From positions 236,507 through 300,506 of the forward strand of contig NKIP01000005.1 in the NCBI GenBank assembly GCA_002256145.1: DNA of 64,000 bases, read 5' to 3'. A program made the position numbers and the translations under genes. Position 1 is the stretch's first letter. Each line of letters opens with the position of its first letter. This document shows, one piece after another, positions 26,329-36,482 of this stretch. A model generated the notes under the pieces. The model was not told the origin of the DNA. It saw nothing but the letters and a program-made list of their open reading frames with translations, and ran no database searches. This stretch comes from Comamonadaceae bacterium PBBC1 (GTDB taxonomy: Bacteria; Pseudomonadota; Gammaproteobacteria; Burkholderiales; Burkholderiaceae_C).

Positions 26329-27560
26329 AGATTGCAATTGCTGGTACGGGCTATGTGGGCTTGTCCATGGCCGTTTTGTTGGCCCAACGCCACCAAGTGG
26401 TGGCGCTGGACATCGTCCCCGAAAAAGTCGCGCAAATCAACCGCCGTGAATCCCCCATTCACGACCTGGAACTGCAAGACCACCTGAGCAACAAGCCCCT
26501 GAACCTGGTGGCCACCCTGAACAAAGAAGAAGCCTACCAAGGCGCTGACTTTGTCATCATTGCCACCCCCACCGACTACGACCCCGTCAGCCACTACTTC
26601 AACACCGGCTCGGTCGAATCTGTCATTCGCGACGTGACGGCCATCAACCCCCACGCGGTCATGGTCATCAAGTCCACCATTCCGGTGGGCTTTACAGCCA
26701 AAGCGCGTGAACAACTGGGCACCAACAACTTGCTGTTCAGCCCCGAATTTTTGCGTGAAGGCCGCGCTCTTTACGACAACCTCTACCCCAGCCGCATTGT
26801 GGTGGGTGAAGACAGCGAACGCGCTCGCCGCTTTGCAGGTCTGCTGCAAGAAGCCGCCCTCAAGCCCGACGTGCCCACCTTGTTCACGGGCTCTACAGAG
26901 GCAGAAGCCATCAAGCTCTTTGCCAACACCTATTTGGCCATGCGCGTGGCCTACTTCAATGAACTGGACAGCTACGCCGCCACCCACAACTTGGACACGC
27001 GCCAAATTGTGGACGGCGTCTGCCTGGACCCCCGCATTGGGCAGCAATACAACAACCCCAGCTTTGGCTACGGTGGTTATTGCCTGCCCAAAGACACCAA
27101 ACAACTGCTGGCCAACTTCGCCGATGTGCCCCAAACGCTCATCCAAGCCATCGTCTCAGCCAACAGCACCCGCAAAGACTTCATCGCCACCGACATCCTC
27201 CGGTTTGTGCAAACCCAAACCGATTCCACTCAGCCATCTGTAGGAGCGACGCCCCCGTCGCGATCACCCTCGCCACCCCCCATCATCGGCATCCACCGCC
27301 TGGTCATGAAAGCCGGCTCAGACAACTACCGCGCCAGCAGCATCCAAGGCATCATGAAACGGCTCAAGGCCAAAGGCATCGAAGTCATCGTCTACGAACC
27401 CGCCCTGACCGACACCCACTTCTTCAGCAGCCGCGTCATCAGCGACTTGGCGCAATTCAAGGCCGAGGCCCATGCCATCGTGGCCAACCGCATGACCGAC
27501 GACATCAGCGATGTGGCCCACAAGGTCTATACCCGCGACCTGTTCGGCATTGACAGCTAA
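26325..27560 (+). CDS. ugd: UDP-glucose 6-dehydrogenase with a REP-encoded insert
   Basis: A 411-residue dehydrogenase starting [16 protein letters not shown]. It contains [13 protein letters not shown] and the active-site loop [12 protein letters not shown] (Cys near residue 253), and the C-terminal domain has [19 protein letters not shown]. It oxidises UDP-glucose to UDP-glucuronate for the polymer and for the UDP-xylose enzyme encoded next. Between DILRF and [10 protein letters not shown] there is an extra stretch of about 20 residues containing [14 protein letters not shown]. It is encoded by a REP element (27240-27264) in frame, which explains the excess length over typical ~388-residue relatives. 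The linker is Pro/Ser-rich, so the enzyme may still fold. Confidence 0.93.
   Translation: MKIAIAGTGYVGLSMAVLLAQRHQVVALDIVPEKVAQINRRESPIHDLELQDHLSNKPLNLVATLNKEEAYQGADFVIIATPTDYDPVSHYFNTGSVESVIRDVTAINPHAVMVIKSTIPVGFTAKAREQLGTNNLLFSPEFLREGRALYDNLYPSRIVVGEDSERARRFAGLLQEAALKPDVPTLFTGSTEAEAIKLFANTYLAMRVAYFNELDSYAATHNLDTRQIVDGVCLDPRIGQQYNNPSFGYGGYCLPKDTKQLLANFADVPQTLIQAIVSANSTRKDFIATDILRFVQTQTDSTQPSVGATPPSRSPSPPPIIGIHRLVMKAGSDNYRASSIQGIMKRLKAKGIEVIVYEPALTDTHFFSSRVISDLAQFKAEAHAIVANRMTDDISDVAHKVYTRDLFGIDS
27240..27264 (+). repeat. REP element inside the ugd coding sequence
   Basis: GTAGGA head, GCGACG-CCCC-CGTCGC stem-loop and GAT tail, within an open frame of ugd. With flanking bases it adds about 20 codons and keeps the frame. 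Confidence 0.88.
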
Positions 27561-27566
27561 ACCACC

Positions 27567-28553
27567 ATGACCCAACGCAACTACAACCCCCGCAAACGCA
27601 TTCTGGTCACTGGCGGTGCCGGTTTTCTGGGCAGCCACCTCATCGACCGCCTGCTGGCCCGTGGCGACGAAGTGGTGTGTGCCGACAACCTGTTTACCGG
27701 CAGCAAACGCAACATTGAGCATGTGCTCGACAACCCCCGTTTTGAGTTCATGCGGCACGACGTCACGTTTCCGCTTTACATCGAAGTTGACCAAATCTAC
27801 AACCTGGCTTGCCCGGCCAGCCCCGTGCATTACCAGCACGACCCGGTGCAAACCCTCAAGACCAGTGTGCACGGTGCCATCAACATGTTGGGCTTGGCCA
27901 AGCGATTGAATGCCCGCATTTTTCAGGCCAGCACCAGCGAGGTGTATGGCGACCCTGCAGTGCACCCCCAAACCGAAGACTACTGGGGCAACGTCAACCC
28001 GATTGGTATTCGCAGCTGCTACGACGAAGGCAAGCGCTGCGCCGAAACCTTGTTTTTTGACTACCACCGACAGCATGGTCTCGACATTCGTGTGGCCCGC
28101 ATCTTCAACACCTATGGCCCCCGCATGCACCCCAACGACGGGCGTGTGGTGAGCAACTTCATTGTGCAGGCGCTCAAAGGTGAAGACATCACCATCTATG
28201 GCGAAGGCCAGCAAACCCGCAGCTTTTGTTATGTGGATGACCTGATCGAAGGCTTTATGCGTTTCATGGATGTGCCCCGCGCAACTGACGGCGGCCCCGG
28301 CTACCCAGGCCCCATCAACCTGGGCAACCCCGGTGAATTCACCATCAGGCAATTGGCCGAAAAAGTCATTCAACTCACAGGCTCGGCTTCAAAGCTTGTG
28401 TTTATGCCCCTGCCATCTGACGACCCGATGCAGCGCCAACCCAACATCACTCGCGCCCGTGAACACCTGAACGACTGGCAACCCCAAATTCAGTTGGATC
28501 AAGGTTTGCAAAAAACCATTGCATATTTTGACCAGCTGCTGAGCCACGAATAA
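27567..28553 (+). CDS. uxs: UDP-glucuronate decarboxylase (UDP-xylose synthase)
   Basis: A 328-residue extended SDR. It has [20 protein letters not shown], a [18 protein letters not shown] block, [10 protein letters not shown], and the catalytic YDEGKR, all typical of UDP-glucuronate decarboxylases. It turns UDP-glucuronate from Ugd into UDP-xylose. It lies 6 bp downstream of ugd, so the two successive steps are co-transcribed. The nearest alternatives are dTDP-glucose 4,6-dehydratase or arabinose-forming relatives, but the HYQHDPVQT block fits UXS best. Confidence 0.92.
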   Translation: MTQRNYNPRKRILVTGGAGFLGSHLIDRLLARGDEVVCADNLFTGSKRNIEHVLDNPRFEFMRHDVTFPLYIEVDQIYNLACPASPVHYQHDPVQTLKTSVHGAINMLGLAKRLNARIFQASTSEVYGDPAVHPQTEDYWGNVNPIGIRSCYDEGKRCAETLFFDYHRQHGLDIRVARIFNTYGPRMHPNDGRVVSNFIVQALKGEDITIYGEGQQTRSFCYVDDLIEGFMRFMDVPRATDGGPGYPGPINLGNPGEFTIRQLAEKVIQLTGSASKLVFMPLPSDDPMQRQPNITRAREHLNDWQPQIQLDQGLQKTIAYFDQLLSHE

Positions 28554-28566
28554 GTCAACCCCTCAT

Positions 28567-30375
28567 ATGTGCGGCATAACCGGCATCTATTCCTACGCTG
28601 ACAGTGCATCCCCCGTTGACCGGGCAGAGCTGCTGCGCATGCGCGAGCACATGATGCAGCGTGGGCCAGATGGTGCCGGTCTTTGGGTGGCAGATGACCA
28701 GCGCGTGGGCCTGGCTCACCGCCGCTTGGCCATCATCGACCTCACGGCCGACGGTGCCCAGCCCATGGCCACGGCTGACGGCCGTTTTCAGATCGTCTTT
28801 AACGGCGAAATCTACAACTACCTTGAGCTCAGAACACAGCTTCAGTCTCAGGGTGTGTTGTTCAAAAGCCAAACTGACACCGAAGTGCTGCTGCAACTGT
28901 ATGCCCGCCATGGTGCTGCCATGTGCAGCCAACTGCGTGGCATGTATGCCTTTGCCATTTGGGACACGCTTGAACAGTCTTTGTTTTTGGCGCGTGACCC
29001 CTTCGGTATCAAACCGCTCTACATTGCCGACGACGGACACACCCTGCGCTTTGCCTCACAAGTCAAAGCCCTGCTGGCGGGTGGTGCCGTACCAAGTGAC
29101 CGCGACCCGCAAGGTGAATATGGTTACTGGGTCTGGGGCCACGTGCCTGAGCCGCACACGCTCTATGCCGCCATCAGCGCTTTCAAGCCTGGCACCTGGC
29201 TCAAAATTGCCCGCAATGGCCAAGTGCAAGACGGACAGTTTGATTCAGTGGCCGACATGTTGCAAGGTGACACGCCGCCAGCCATACCCTATGCAGACCT
29301 TCGCGCAGCGTTGCTCGACAGCGTGGGACACCACCTGATTGCCGATGTGCCGGTGGGCGTCTTTCTGTCATCCGGCATCGACTCAGCCACCCTAGCCGCG
29401 CTGGCCGCAGAGTGTGGCGGCAAACTGCGCACAGTCACCCTGGGTTTTGAGGAATACCGGGGTACAGAAGCTGACGAGTCACCCATGGCCGAAGAAGTGG
29501 CACGCCAATACGGTGCTGATCACCAAACGGTTTGGATCGGCAAGCAAGACTTCGAACATGCCTTTGAAGAATTCATCGACGCCATGGACCAGCCCAGCGC
29601 CGACGGACTTAACACCTGGCTGGTGTCACGTGCTGCATCGCAACTGGGCCTAAAAGTGGCCATCTCTGGTTTGGGTGGCGATGAGTTTTTTGGCGGCTAT
29701 CCGTCTTTCCAGCAAATCCCTAAAATCCGCCGCCTAGCCAGCCACTTTGCCGCTATTCCTGGTTTGGGAAAAATGGTGCGTCAACTCAGTGCACCTGTTT
29801 TGCGCCGTTTCACCACCGAAAAATATGCGGGTTTGCTTGAATACGGCAGCACTCTTCAGGGAGCCTACCAACTGCGTCGCGCCATGCGCATGCCATGGGA
29901 ACTTGATTGCAAGAAAACAAAGACCAACCTTGACTGTAACTATAGTGAGCAAGGCGTTCATGAGTATGTAGACCCGGTTTCTAGACGCGTTATTCAAAGC
30001 TCAGCATCAGAGGACTTCGCTCAAATATCACACCTCGAAGCCACACAGTACATGCGCAACCAACTTCTGCGGGACTCTGATTGGGCCAGCATGGCCCACA
30101 GCATAGAGCTGCGTGTACCGCTGGTGGATGTCGCGCTGACCCAGTTCATAGCAGCCCAGCGATTAGGTGGCTATCAATACACCAAGCAAGACCTGGCAGC
30201 TGCAGCCAACCCAGCCCTGCCAACCAAGTTAACCAATCGCCCCAAAACAGGTTTTACAGTCCCCGTGCGCGACTGGATGAAACCCACAAACAGTGCGCAG
30301 ACCAAGCAAGCCGAACGAGGCCTGCGTGGTTGGCAGCGCTCTGTTTTGGGTGCGTACCAAGGTGTACAGGCATGA
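28567..30375 (+). CDS. asnB: asparagine synthase (glutamine-hydrolysing)-like protein
   Basis: A 602-residue two-domain protein. The N-terminal class II amidotransferase begins MCGITGIYSY with nucleophile Cys2 and RGPDGAGLW. The C-terminal synthetase has the ATP-loop variant SSGIDSATLAAL and ISGLGGDEFFGGYP. In polysaccharide loci such proteins often amidate or transfer nitrogen to sugar acids and not free aspartate (inference). The adjacent UDP-glucuronate genes make hexuronate amidation a reasonable idea. It overlaps the following glycosyltransferase by 4 bp. A different, truncated asparagine-synthase gene lies at 59876. Confidence 0.9.
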   Translation: MCGITGIYSYADSASPVDRAELLRMREHMMQRGPDGAGLWVADDQRVGLAHRRLAIIDLTADGAQPMATADGRFQIVFNGEIYNYLELRTQLQSQGVLFKSQTDTEVLLQLYARHGAAMCSQLRGMYAFAIWDTLEQSLFLARDPFGIKPLYIADDGHTLRFASQVKALLAGGAVPSDRDPQGEYGYWVWGHVPEPHTLYAAISAFKPGTWLKIARNGQVQDGQFDSVADMLQGDTPPAIPYADLRAALLDSVGHHLIADVPVGVFLSSGIDSATLAALAAECGGKLRTVTLGFEEYRGTEADESPMAEEVARQYGADHQTVWIGKQDFEHAFEEFIDAMDQPSADGLNTWLVSRAASQLGLKVAISGLGGDEFFGGYPSFQQIPKIRRLASHFAAIPGLGKMVRQLSAPVLRRFTTEKYAGLLEYGSTLQGAYQLRRAMRMPWELDCKKTKTNLDCNYSEQGVHEYVDPVSRRVIQSSASEDFAQISHLEATQYMRNQLLRDSDWASMAHSIELRVPLVDVALTQFIAAQRLGGYQYTKQDLAAAANPALPTKLTNRPKTGFTVPVRDWMKPTNSAQTKQAERGLRGWQRSVLGAYQGVQA

Positions 30376-31463
30376 ACATTTTGTTTTTGGCTACGGATGC
30401 TTATGGGGGCCATGGTGGCATTGCTTACTACAACCGGTGCCTTGCCGAAGCTTTGGTTGAAACACCCGGAGTCAGCAAGATCACTCTGTTGCCAAGGTTG
30501 GTGAACCAAGAACCAGTTAAGGTCCCGGCCAAGGTCGATTTCATTGTTCGTGCAGCTGGCAGCAAACGACGTTACTTGCAAGCCATGGCTGATCAAATGT
30601 TCAAACCTTGTAGTCTTGTTATTTGCGGGCATATTAATTTGCTGCCATTGGCCACGATTGTTAGTTTGTTGAAACGCGTGCCCTTGGTGTTGCAAGTGCA
30701 CGGCATTGATGTCTGGAAGTCACCTCATAGATTGAACAAGCTGTGCCTTCAGCGTGTTGATGCTGTCTGGTCGGTCAGCAAGTTCACGCTTGAGCGAATG
30801 AACACTTGGGCCAAATTGCCCATAGACCGTTACACCATCATTCCTAACACCATCCACCCCGAACGGTACGGCATGGCACCCAAGCGTGAAGACTTGCTGC
30901 AACGCTACAAGCTGCAAGGCAAAAAAGTCATACTAACCTTGGCACGACTGGATTCAAGAGAGCGCTATAAAGGCATTGACGAAATAATGCAAGTATTGCC
31001 AAGCTTGCTGCTGGAAGAACCCAGTCTGTGCTATTTGATTGCCGGTGACGGCGACGACCGTGATCGTCTGCTTGTCAAAGCCAAGGAGCTTGGTGTGTCT
31101 GAACAAGTGGTCTTTGCTGGCTATGTACCAGAAGCTGAAAAGGCAGACCTGTTGCGCCTGGCCGATGTATTTGCCATGCCCGGCCGTGGCGAAGGCTTTG
31201 GGATTGTTTATTTGGAGGCCATGGCTTGCGGTGTGCCTGTGGTTGGGAGCCTGTTAGATGGCAGCCGGGATGCGTTAAAAAACGGCGAGCTTGGTCACTT
31301 AGTAAACCCAGATGACCCAGTAAGCCTTCAGGAAGGGCTGCTTCAAGCTCTTCAAGCACACAAAAAAATACCAGCCAAACTTGAATCATTTGCTTGGCCA
31401 CGATTTGCGCAACGAGTTGCACAAGTCACAAAGTCGTTGCTTGCAATTCCTAGATTGCAATAA
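30372..31463 (+). CDS. glycosyltransferase family 4
   Basis: A 363-residue GT-B protein starting at the ATG that overlaps the asnB stop (30372); the longer upstream frame is an overlap with asnB and is rejected. It opens MNILFLATDAYGGHGGIAYYN and carries the nucleotide-sugar motif EGFGIVYLEAMACGVPVVGS (E-x7-E, about residues 270-290). Such enzymes add a sugar with retention of configuration at the cytoplasmic face. Donor and acceptor are unknown. Moderate GC, in line with its upstream neighbours. Confidence 0.9.
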   Translation: MNILFLATDAYGGHGGIAYYNRCLAEALVETPGVSKITLLPRLVNQEPVKVPAKVDFIVRAAGSKRRYLQAMADQMFKPCSLVICGHINLLPLATIVSLLKRVPLVLQVHGIDVWKSPHRLNKLCLQRVDAVWSVSKFTLERMNTWAKLPIDRYTIIPNTIHPERYGMAPKREDLLQRYKLQGKKVILTLARLDSRERYKGIDEIMQVLPSLLLEEPSLCYLIAGDGDDRDRLLVKAKELGVSEQVVFAGYVPEAEKADLLRLADVFAMPGRGEGFGIVYLEAMACGVPVVGSLLDGSRDALKNGELGHLVNPDDPVSLQEGLLQALQAHKKIPAKLESFAWPRFAQRVAQVTKSLLAIPRLQ

Positions 31464-31473
31464 CTCATAACCC

Positions 31474-32301
31474 ATGACACAACACACACTTGTTATAGAA
31501 AACGGTTTGGCTGAGCGCCATTACTGGCGTGACCTATGGCGATACCGCGAACTCTTTTTTGTACTGGCGTGGCGTGATGTGTCGGTGCGCTACAAGCAAA
31601 CAGTTATTGGCCTTTTATGGGCACTCATTCAGCCGCTGCTGACCATGGTTGTTTTTACTGTCATTTTTGGCAAAATTGCCAAGCTTCCTACTGAGGGCTT
31701 GGCTCCCTATGCCTTACTGGTGTACGCTGGGTTGTTGCCCTGGCAGTTCTTTGCCTCATCGCTGTCAGGCGCGTCAAACAGCATCAGCGGTAACGCCAAT
31801 TTGATTAGTAAAGTGTATTTTCCTCGGCTCATTGTGCCCACGGCTGCCATTGTGGTGTCGTTTGTTGATTTCATGATCAGCTTTGTCATCCTCATTGGCC
31901 TTATGCTGTGGTATCAATTTATGCCCAGTTGGAAAATCCTGACGCTGCCCTTTTTTGTTTTCATGGCCTTTTTGGCAAGCATTGGGCCGGGCTTGTGGAT
32001 CACGTCGCTCAACGTCAAATACCGTGACTTCAGGTACATCATTCCGTTTATGGTGCAGTTTGGTCTGTACGTATCGCCTGTCGGCTTCAGCTCGTCGGTG
32101 GTACCAGATGCATGGCGGCTACTTTATTCGCTCAACCCGATCGTCGGCGTGATCGACGGTTTCAGGTGGGCCATCTTGGGAGGTGAGTCGCGTCTTTACT
32201 GGCCCGGCTTTCTTTTGAGCTGGGTACTGATCGTTTTCTTCTTGTTTCTAGGCATAAAAAAATTCCGACAAATGGAAAAAAGCTTTGCTGACCTGATCTA
32301 G
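31474..32301 (+). CDS. wzm: ABC-2 type polysaccharide exporter permease (Wzm-like)
   Basis: A 275-residue inner-membrane protein with about six helices of the ABC-2 type. An amphipathic N-terminal region (LWRYRELFFVLAWRDVSVRY) precedes the first helix, as in O-antigen and capsule exporters. It forms the channel that moves undecaprenyl-linked glycan to the periplasm with the ATPase encoded 81 bp downstream. Ten bases separate it from the glycosyltransferase before it. Confidence 0.93.
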   Translation: MTQHTLVIENGLAERHYWRDLWRYRELFFVLAWRDVSVRYKQTVIGLLWALIQPLLTMVVFTVIFGKIAKLPTEGLAPYALLVYAGLLPWQFFASSLSGASNSISGNANLISKVYFPRLIVPTAAIVVSFVDFMISFVILIGLMLWYQFMPSWKILTLPFFVFMAFLASIGPGLWITSLNVKYRDFRYIIPFMVQFGLYVSPVGFSSSVVPDAWRLLYSLNPIVGVIDGFRWAILGGESRLYWPGFLLSWVLIVFFLFLGIKKFRQMEKSFADLI

Positions 32302-32382
32302 CCCATTGCCGTCGCACTTGCCACACGCTGTCATTACGAGGAATATATTGATGCAGCAATCCATCCAAAAGAAACCGAATCC

Positions 32383-33678
32383 ATGCCCGACATCGCCATC
32401 TCAGTAGAAAACCTATCTAAGTCGTACCAGATAGGTCATAACAGTGTCAAGGCCGAGCGTTATACCGCGCTGCGAGACGTGATAGCAAACAACGCCCGCA
32501 ACTTAGTGCGCAAGACCCGTGACATGTTCCAGGGTAGGGCCATCGTGCAGGGTGACGAAGTTGAGGAATTCTGGGCGCTCAAGGATGTCTCTTTTGAAAT
32601 CAAACAAGGCGATTGCGTAGGCATCATTGGCCGCAATGGTGCTGGCAAATCCACTCTGCTCAAAATCCTCAGTCGAATCACCGAGCCGACTCAAGGCCGT
32701 ATCCATATCAACGGTCGTGTCGCCAGCTTGCTGGAAGTCGGCACTGGCTTCCACCCCGAGCTGACTGGGCGGGAGAACATATTCCTCAATGGCGCTATCC
32801 TCGGCATGAGCCGCAATGAAATTAAACGAAAGTTTGACGAGATTGTCGATTTCGCTGAAGTTGAGAAATTTTTAGACACGCCTGTGAAGCGTTACAGCAG
32901 CGGTATGTATGTGAGGTTGGCGTTCGCGGTCGCAGCGCACCTTGAGCCTGAAATTCTCATTGTTGATGAAGTGTTGGCGGTCGGTGATGTGCAATTTCAA
33001 AAAAAATGCTTGGGAAAAATGCAAAGCGTGACCGGTCAAGGTCGGACGGTCTTATTTGTAAGTCACAACATGATGGCTGTAGAACAGCTTACAAGCAGCG
33101 CAATACTGCTCGCCCAAGGTGGGGTCATCCAGACAGGAGCTACTAGCGAAGTCGTTGCCTCATATCTCAACCGATTTGCTGCTGAGCAATTTGTTGAGTT
33201 CGATGTCAGCGAAACACCCAGAAAAGTTGAGGGAAATCAGAAGGCTCGATTTTTACGCCTGCGTTTCGACCGCGATTACCCCATCTTTAATGCAAACGAA
33301 GATCTGTCATTTACAGCTGTGGTTTCAGCAAAAAATGCGGCTTCAGACGTAAGGATTAGCATGACTGTCTTCGCCAACGATGGGACACCCGTAGGCAGTT
33401 GCTTTGGCCCAGGGTTTTTGACCATTGAACCAAACGCAAGCTATGAAATACAGGTACGGTTATCGCAACCAAAATTGGCACCCGGCATGTATTACTGTGG
33501 TTTGTCGATTGGCAGTGGTAGCAACACCGCAGGCCATGTCGATTTCGATGTGGTGCTCGACACCCTCAACTTTGAGGTGCGGCCACCGGAAGGTGACGAT
33601 GGCACATTGGCGATTTGGCCGCGAGGCTGGGGATCGCTGATGTTTTCACCACTTCAGCAGCAATTGATGTCTGTCTAA
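32383..33678 (+). CDS. wzt: ABC polysaccharide exporter ATPase with C-terminal glycan-binding domain (Wzt-like)
   Basis: A 431-residue protein. The N-terminal ATPase (to about residue 250) has GIIGRNGAGKST, YSSGMYVRLAFAVA as signature and ILIVDEVLAVGD. The C-terminal ~180 residues form a beta-sandwich of the Wzt-C kind (LTFxAVVSAKNAASDVRI to GHVDFDVVLDTLNFEVRP), which reads the non-reducing end of the polymer in O-antigen exporters. It partners the permease at 31474. A modified chain terminus, perhaps methylated by the enzyme encoded next, would be its substrate (inference). Confidence 0.93.
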   Translation: MPDIAISVENLSKSYQIGHNSVKAERYTALRDVIANNARNLVRKTRDMFQGRAIVQGDEVEEFWALKDVSFEIKQGDCVGIIGRNGAGKSTLLKILSRITEPTQGRIHINGRVASLLEVGTGFHPELTGRENIFLNGAILGMSRNEIKRKFDEIVDFAEVEKFLDTPVKRYSSGMYVRLAFAVAAHLEPEILIVDEVLAVGDVQFQKKCLGKMQSVTGQGRTVLFVSHNMMAVEQLTSSAILLAQGGVIQTGATSEVVASYLNRFAAEQFVEFDVSETPRKVEGNQKARFLRLRFDRDYPIFNANEDLSFTAVVSAKNAASDVRISMTVFANDGTPVGSCFGPGFLTIEPNASYEIQVRLSQPKLAPGMYYCGLSIGSGSNTAGHVDFDVVLDTLNFEVRPPEGDDGTLAIWPRGWGSLMFSPLQQQLMSV

Positions 33679-33685
33679 AACTGCA

Positions 33686-34417
33686 ATGAATGAATACGAT
33701 TACAGCATTTATTATCGTAATTGGCACGATGAATCGCCTGAACACCATGCGATTATGGCGCAAAGCAAAGCGGCCGAAATTGGTCGCAATCTCAAACTTC
33801 ACCCCACGGCTAGGATTCTCGATATAGGGTGCGGCTTTGGTTTTGCACTTGGCGGGCTTCGGGCATTGGGGTACCAGAATATCATGGGGGTCGAACAATC
33901 TCCACAGCAAGCAGCGGTTTGCAGAGTGGCAGGTTTTGAAGTGGAAGTTACAAGCGACACCATCAAGTGGCTCAAAGCACATCCAAGTCAGTTTGACGGT
34001 GCTCTTTTGTTTGACGTATTGGAGCATGTGCCCGTCCCCATACAAATCGATTTCCTGCGTGCTGTTTACACCACACTCAAGCCAGGCGGCACCCTGTTGT
34101 TGACCGTTCCCAACGCTAACTCAATCTTGGCAGCACGCTGGTTGCACAACGACTACACGCATTTTTCAAGCTTTACAGAACATTCATTGTCTTTCGTATT
34201 GGTGAATGCTGGTTTTGTAAAGACTTGGATTAGCAACGAAAAGGGCATGGGTCGCTTTCCTCGTCGCATTTGGCTGCGCAGAAACTGGCCGGCCATACGC
34301 AAGTGGTTGGTGCGATGGTGTTGGCTGCAAGTGTTCAAGGCCGAGCAAAGTTACGAGCAGATTGATAACATCTCTTTTGAGCTCAACCTGACGGCAGTGG
34401 CAGCGAAGAATGTCTGA
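33686..34417 (+). CDS. class I SAM-dependent methyltransferase
   Basis: A 243-residue protein with motif I ILDIGCGFGFALGGL, GVEQSPQQAAV (motif II acidic residue) and DGALLFDVLEHVP, then LKPGGTLLLTVPN: a UbiG/sugar-O-methyltransferase type fold. Directly after wzt, it is a good candidate for methylating the growing or terminal sugar, which in O-antigens can act as a stop signal read by Wzt-C. Its end overlaps the next gene by 8 bp. The substrate is inferred from position only. Confidence 0.85.
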   Translation: MNEYDYSIYYRNWHDESPEHHAIMAQSKAAEIGRNLKLHPTARILDIGCGFGFALGGLRALGYQNIMGVEQSPQQAAVCRVAGFEVEVTSDTIKWLKAHPSQFDGALLFDVLEHVPVPIQIDFLRAVYTTLKPGGTLLLTVPNANSILAARWLHNDYTHFSSFTEHSLSFVLVNAGFVKTWISNEKGMGRFPRRIWLRRNWPAIRKWLVRWCWLQVFKAEQSYEQIDNISFELNLTAVAAKNV

Positions 34418-36452
34418 AACATATTCCTTTGATGTTTTTGATACATGTCTGACAAGGAGGTACGCTTGCCCAAGCGACGTATTTTTGGAGATCGCCCAGT
34501 GTTGGACGGATGTGCTAAAGCCTATTCTCGGGGCAGACTTTGTTGAGGTTTTTCGTGAGGCCAGAGTAGAGGCAGAGCGTATCGCGCTCGCAAAGTCAAT
34601 CACAGAAGAGACAACACTGAATGCAATTTGGGAGGAGTTGGCCGGTATTTTTCCTGCAATCAATGCAGCTGAGGGAGCAAGTCGTGAATTGTCTGCAGAA
34701 GCCGATGCGCTGGTAGCCGTTGCTGAAACGCATGCGTTAGTTACTCGTGCGAGGTCGGCTGGTAAGCTTATTGCATTTATCTCGGACACTTACCTGCCAT
34801 TGGGCTTTATCCGTAAGCAGCTCGCAATTGCTGGTTTTCTTGAAGACGGTGATACTTGCTTTGTATCAAGCGAAATCGGAAAGACCAAGCGACAAAAGAC
34901 ACTCTACACGCACGTGTTGCAAGAACTGGCCATCACACCTTCGGTTCTGCACCATCACGGCGACCATCCGGAAAGCGATGTAGCAATACCCCGGAAGATT
35001 GGCATACAAGCGCATTTAATTCGGTCTGCGGAGTTGAATCGACCTGAACGTAATCTGGCCAAGTCACTGCCACCCACAAGCGACGCTTGGGCAGGTCGAT
35101 TGGTCGGTGAGATGAGAGCATTTCGTGCAAATAGCTGTGGCACTGATCTTTCTGCAGCCGTCACGTCTCTAACAGCAGGTTTGATAGGACCTGTTCTCGC
35201 TGCGATGGCCGTATGGGTGCTTCGTAAGGCTGAACGTGATGGTGTGCAGAGGCTTTATTTCTTTTCGAGAGATGGCTTTGCGCTACATCGCGTAGCATCA
35301 GAAATGGTTGTGCACCTCGGACTATCCATTCAGTGTCGATATCTTCAAGTTTCACGCCAAGCGCTCTTATTGCCATCCACTTCAGTGATTTCGCCTGAGG
35401 GGATGCCCTGGCTGAGACGGCACTTTGAGGTGCCTCGAATTCGATTATTGGCGGGCAAACTAGATTTGCCAGTAGAGTTGCTTGTAGATGAATTGAATGC
35501 ACTTGTCGGCATCGACGGTGGCGACTTCGTTATTCAGAATGAAGAACAGTGGGCATATTTTTGGAGTACCCTATCCCAAGGTAGGCTCGCATCGACGTTA
35601 AAGGAAAAAATCGAAGAGCGTCGACAAATGCTTTCATCATACCTTAAACAGGAAGGTTTGTTTGAAAAAGTATCTATGGGGTGTGTGGATTTGGGATGGT
35701 ACCAAAGCTGCCAGGCTGCGCTTTTTAATGTATGTCAAAATATTAAAACTGATTTTAAAATAAATGGATATTACTTAACTTTAGCCCATGGTCGTGGTCA
35801 ATACCTTGGCGTCACCAAAGGTATGGCAATGCTCCATCAATCACCTAGAGATCGAAGTCTATTAAACCAAGAGTTACAAACATTAAAAAATGCCACGTTG
35901 CTTGAACATCTTTTAAGCTGCGCACCGCATGGAACAGTTCATCACTATGTGGTTAGACAGGAAAAAGATACTCTTAATTATTCACAACAAGCTGTGCCAT
36001 ACTGTAGTTCAATGAATGCTGCAGAATTACGAATTAAAGAAGAAATTGTTGAAGCTGTTCTAAATTTTACGAAGCACAGTCACTGGCTAGTAAATTTAAA
36101 AATGGATCAATTAACAGAACTTGTAAATTTCACATTAAATTCAGCTATTAATTTTCCTGAATCTTGCTGGCTTTCTCCTCTGGAGCATATAACATCCTCA
36201 AGCGATCAGAATAACCATGAAACTAAAATATTGGTGCGCAAACCTAAAATTCAGGATGCATTCTCTGCACTACTCAATGGTTACAAGTTCTCCAGTCTTG
36301 GAGAAAAAGATCTAGGATATTGGCCACAATTGAGTTGGTGCGCTATGTCTAGAACTAAGCGACTGATATTTAAACTAGCCGAAGGAACTAATATATTAAA
36401 GCGGAAATTGGAAAAATTATCCGAGTCTTTGATTAGAACTATCAGAAAATAA
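34410..36452 (+). CDS. large HAD-superfamily protein of a polysaccharide locus (COG5610-like)
   Basis: A 680-residue protein overlapping the methyltransferase by 8 bp. The N-terminal HAD domain has the nucleophile motif DVFDT (Asp8, Asp11), ISDTYLP as motif II and GDHPESDV as motif III/IV. The central and C-terminal parts (about 240-650), with LYFFSRDGFALHR, are not assigned; this architecture resembles large HAD proteins of surface-glycan clusters. The function is unknown; a phosphatase acting on a glycan or lipid carrier is one possibility. Base composition shifts from moderate GC to AT-rich near 35,690, inside the gene, suggesting a recombination junction. Confidence 0.7.
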   Translation: MSETYSFDVFDTCLTRRYACPSDVFLEIAQCWTDVLKPILGADFVEVFREARVEAERIALAKSITEETTLNAIWEELAGIFPAINAAEGASRELSAEADALVAVAETHALVTRARSAGKLIAFISDTYLPLGFIRKQLAIAGFLEDGDTCFVSSEIGKTKRQKTLYTHVLQELAITPSVLHHHGDHPESDVAIPRKIGIQAHLIRSAELNRPERNLAKSLPPTSDAWAGRLVGEMRAFRANSCGTDLSAAVTSLTAGLIGPVLAAMAVWVLRKAERDGVQRLYFFSRDGFALHRVASEMVVHLGLSIQCRYLQVSRQALLLPSTSVISPEGMPWLRRHFEVPRIRLLAGKLDLPVELLVDELNALVGIDGGDFVIQNEEQWAYFWSTLSQGRLASTLKEKIEERRQMLSSYLKQEGLFEKVSMGCVDLGWYQSCQAALFNVCQNIKTDFKINGYYLTLAHGRGQYLGVTKGMAMLHQSPRDRSLLNQELQTLKNATLLEHLLSCAPHGTVHHYVVRQEKDTLNYSQQAVPYCSSMNAAELRIKEEIVEAVLNFTKHSHWLVNLKMDQLTELVNFTLNSAINFPESCWLSPLEHITSSSDQNNHETKILVRKPKIQDAFSALLNGYKFSSLGEKDLGYWPQLSWCAMSRTKRLIFKLAEGTNILKRKLEKLSESLIRTIRK

Positions 36453-36482
36453 AATTTGTAAAAATTAATTATAAGAAACTAC

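Noticed and set aside
30081..30371. N-terminal extension of the GT4 gene at 30372
   Set aside because: It overlaps the asnB-like gene in another frame; the ATGA overlap start at 30372 and family alignment fit better.
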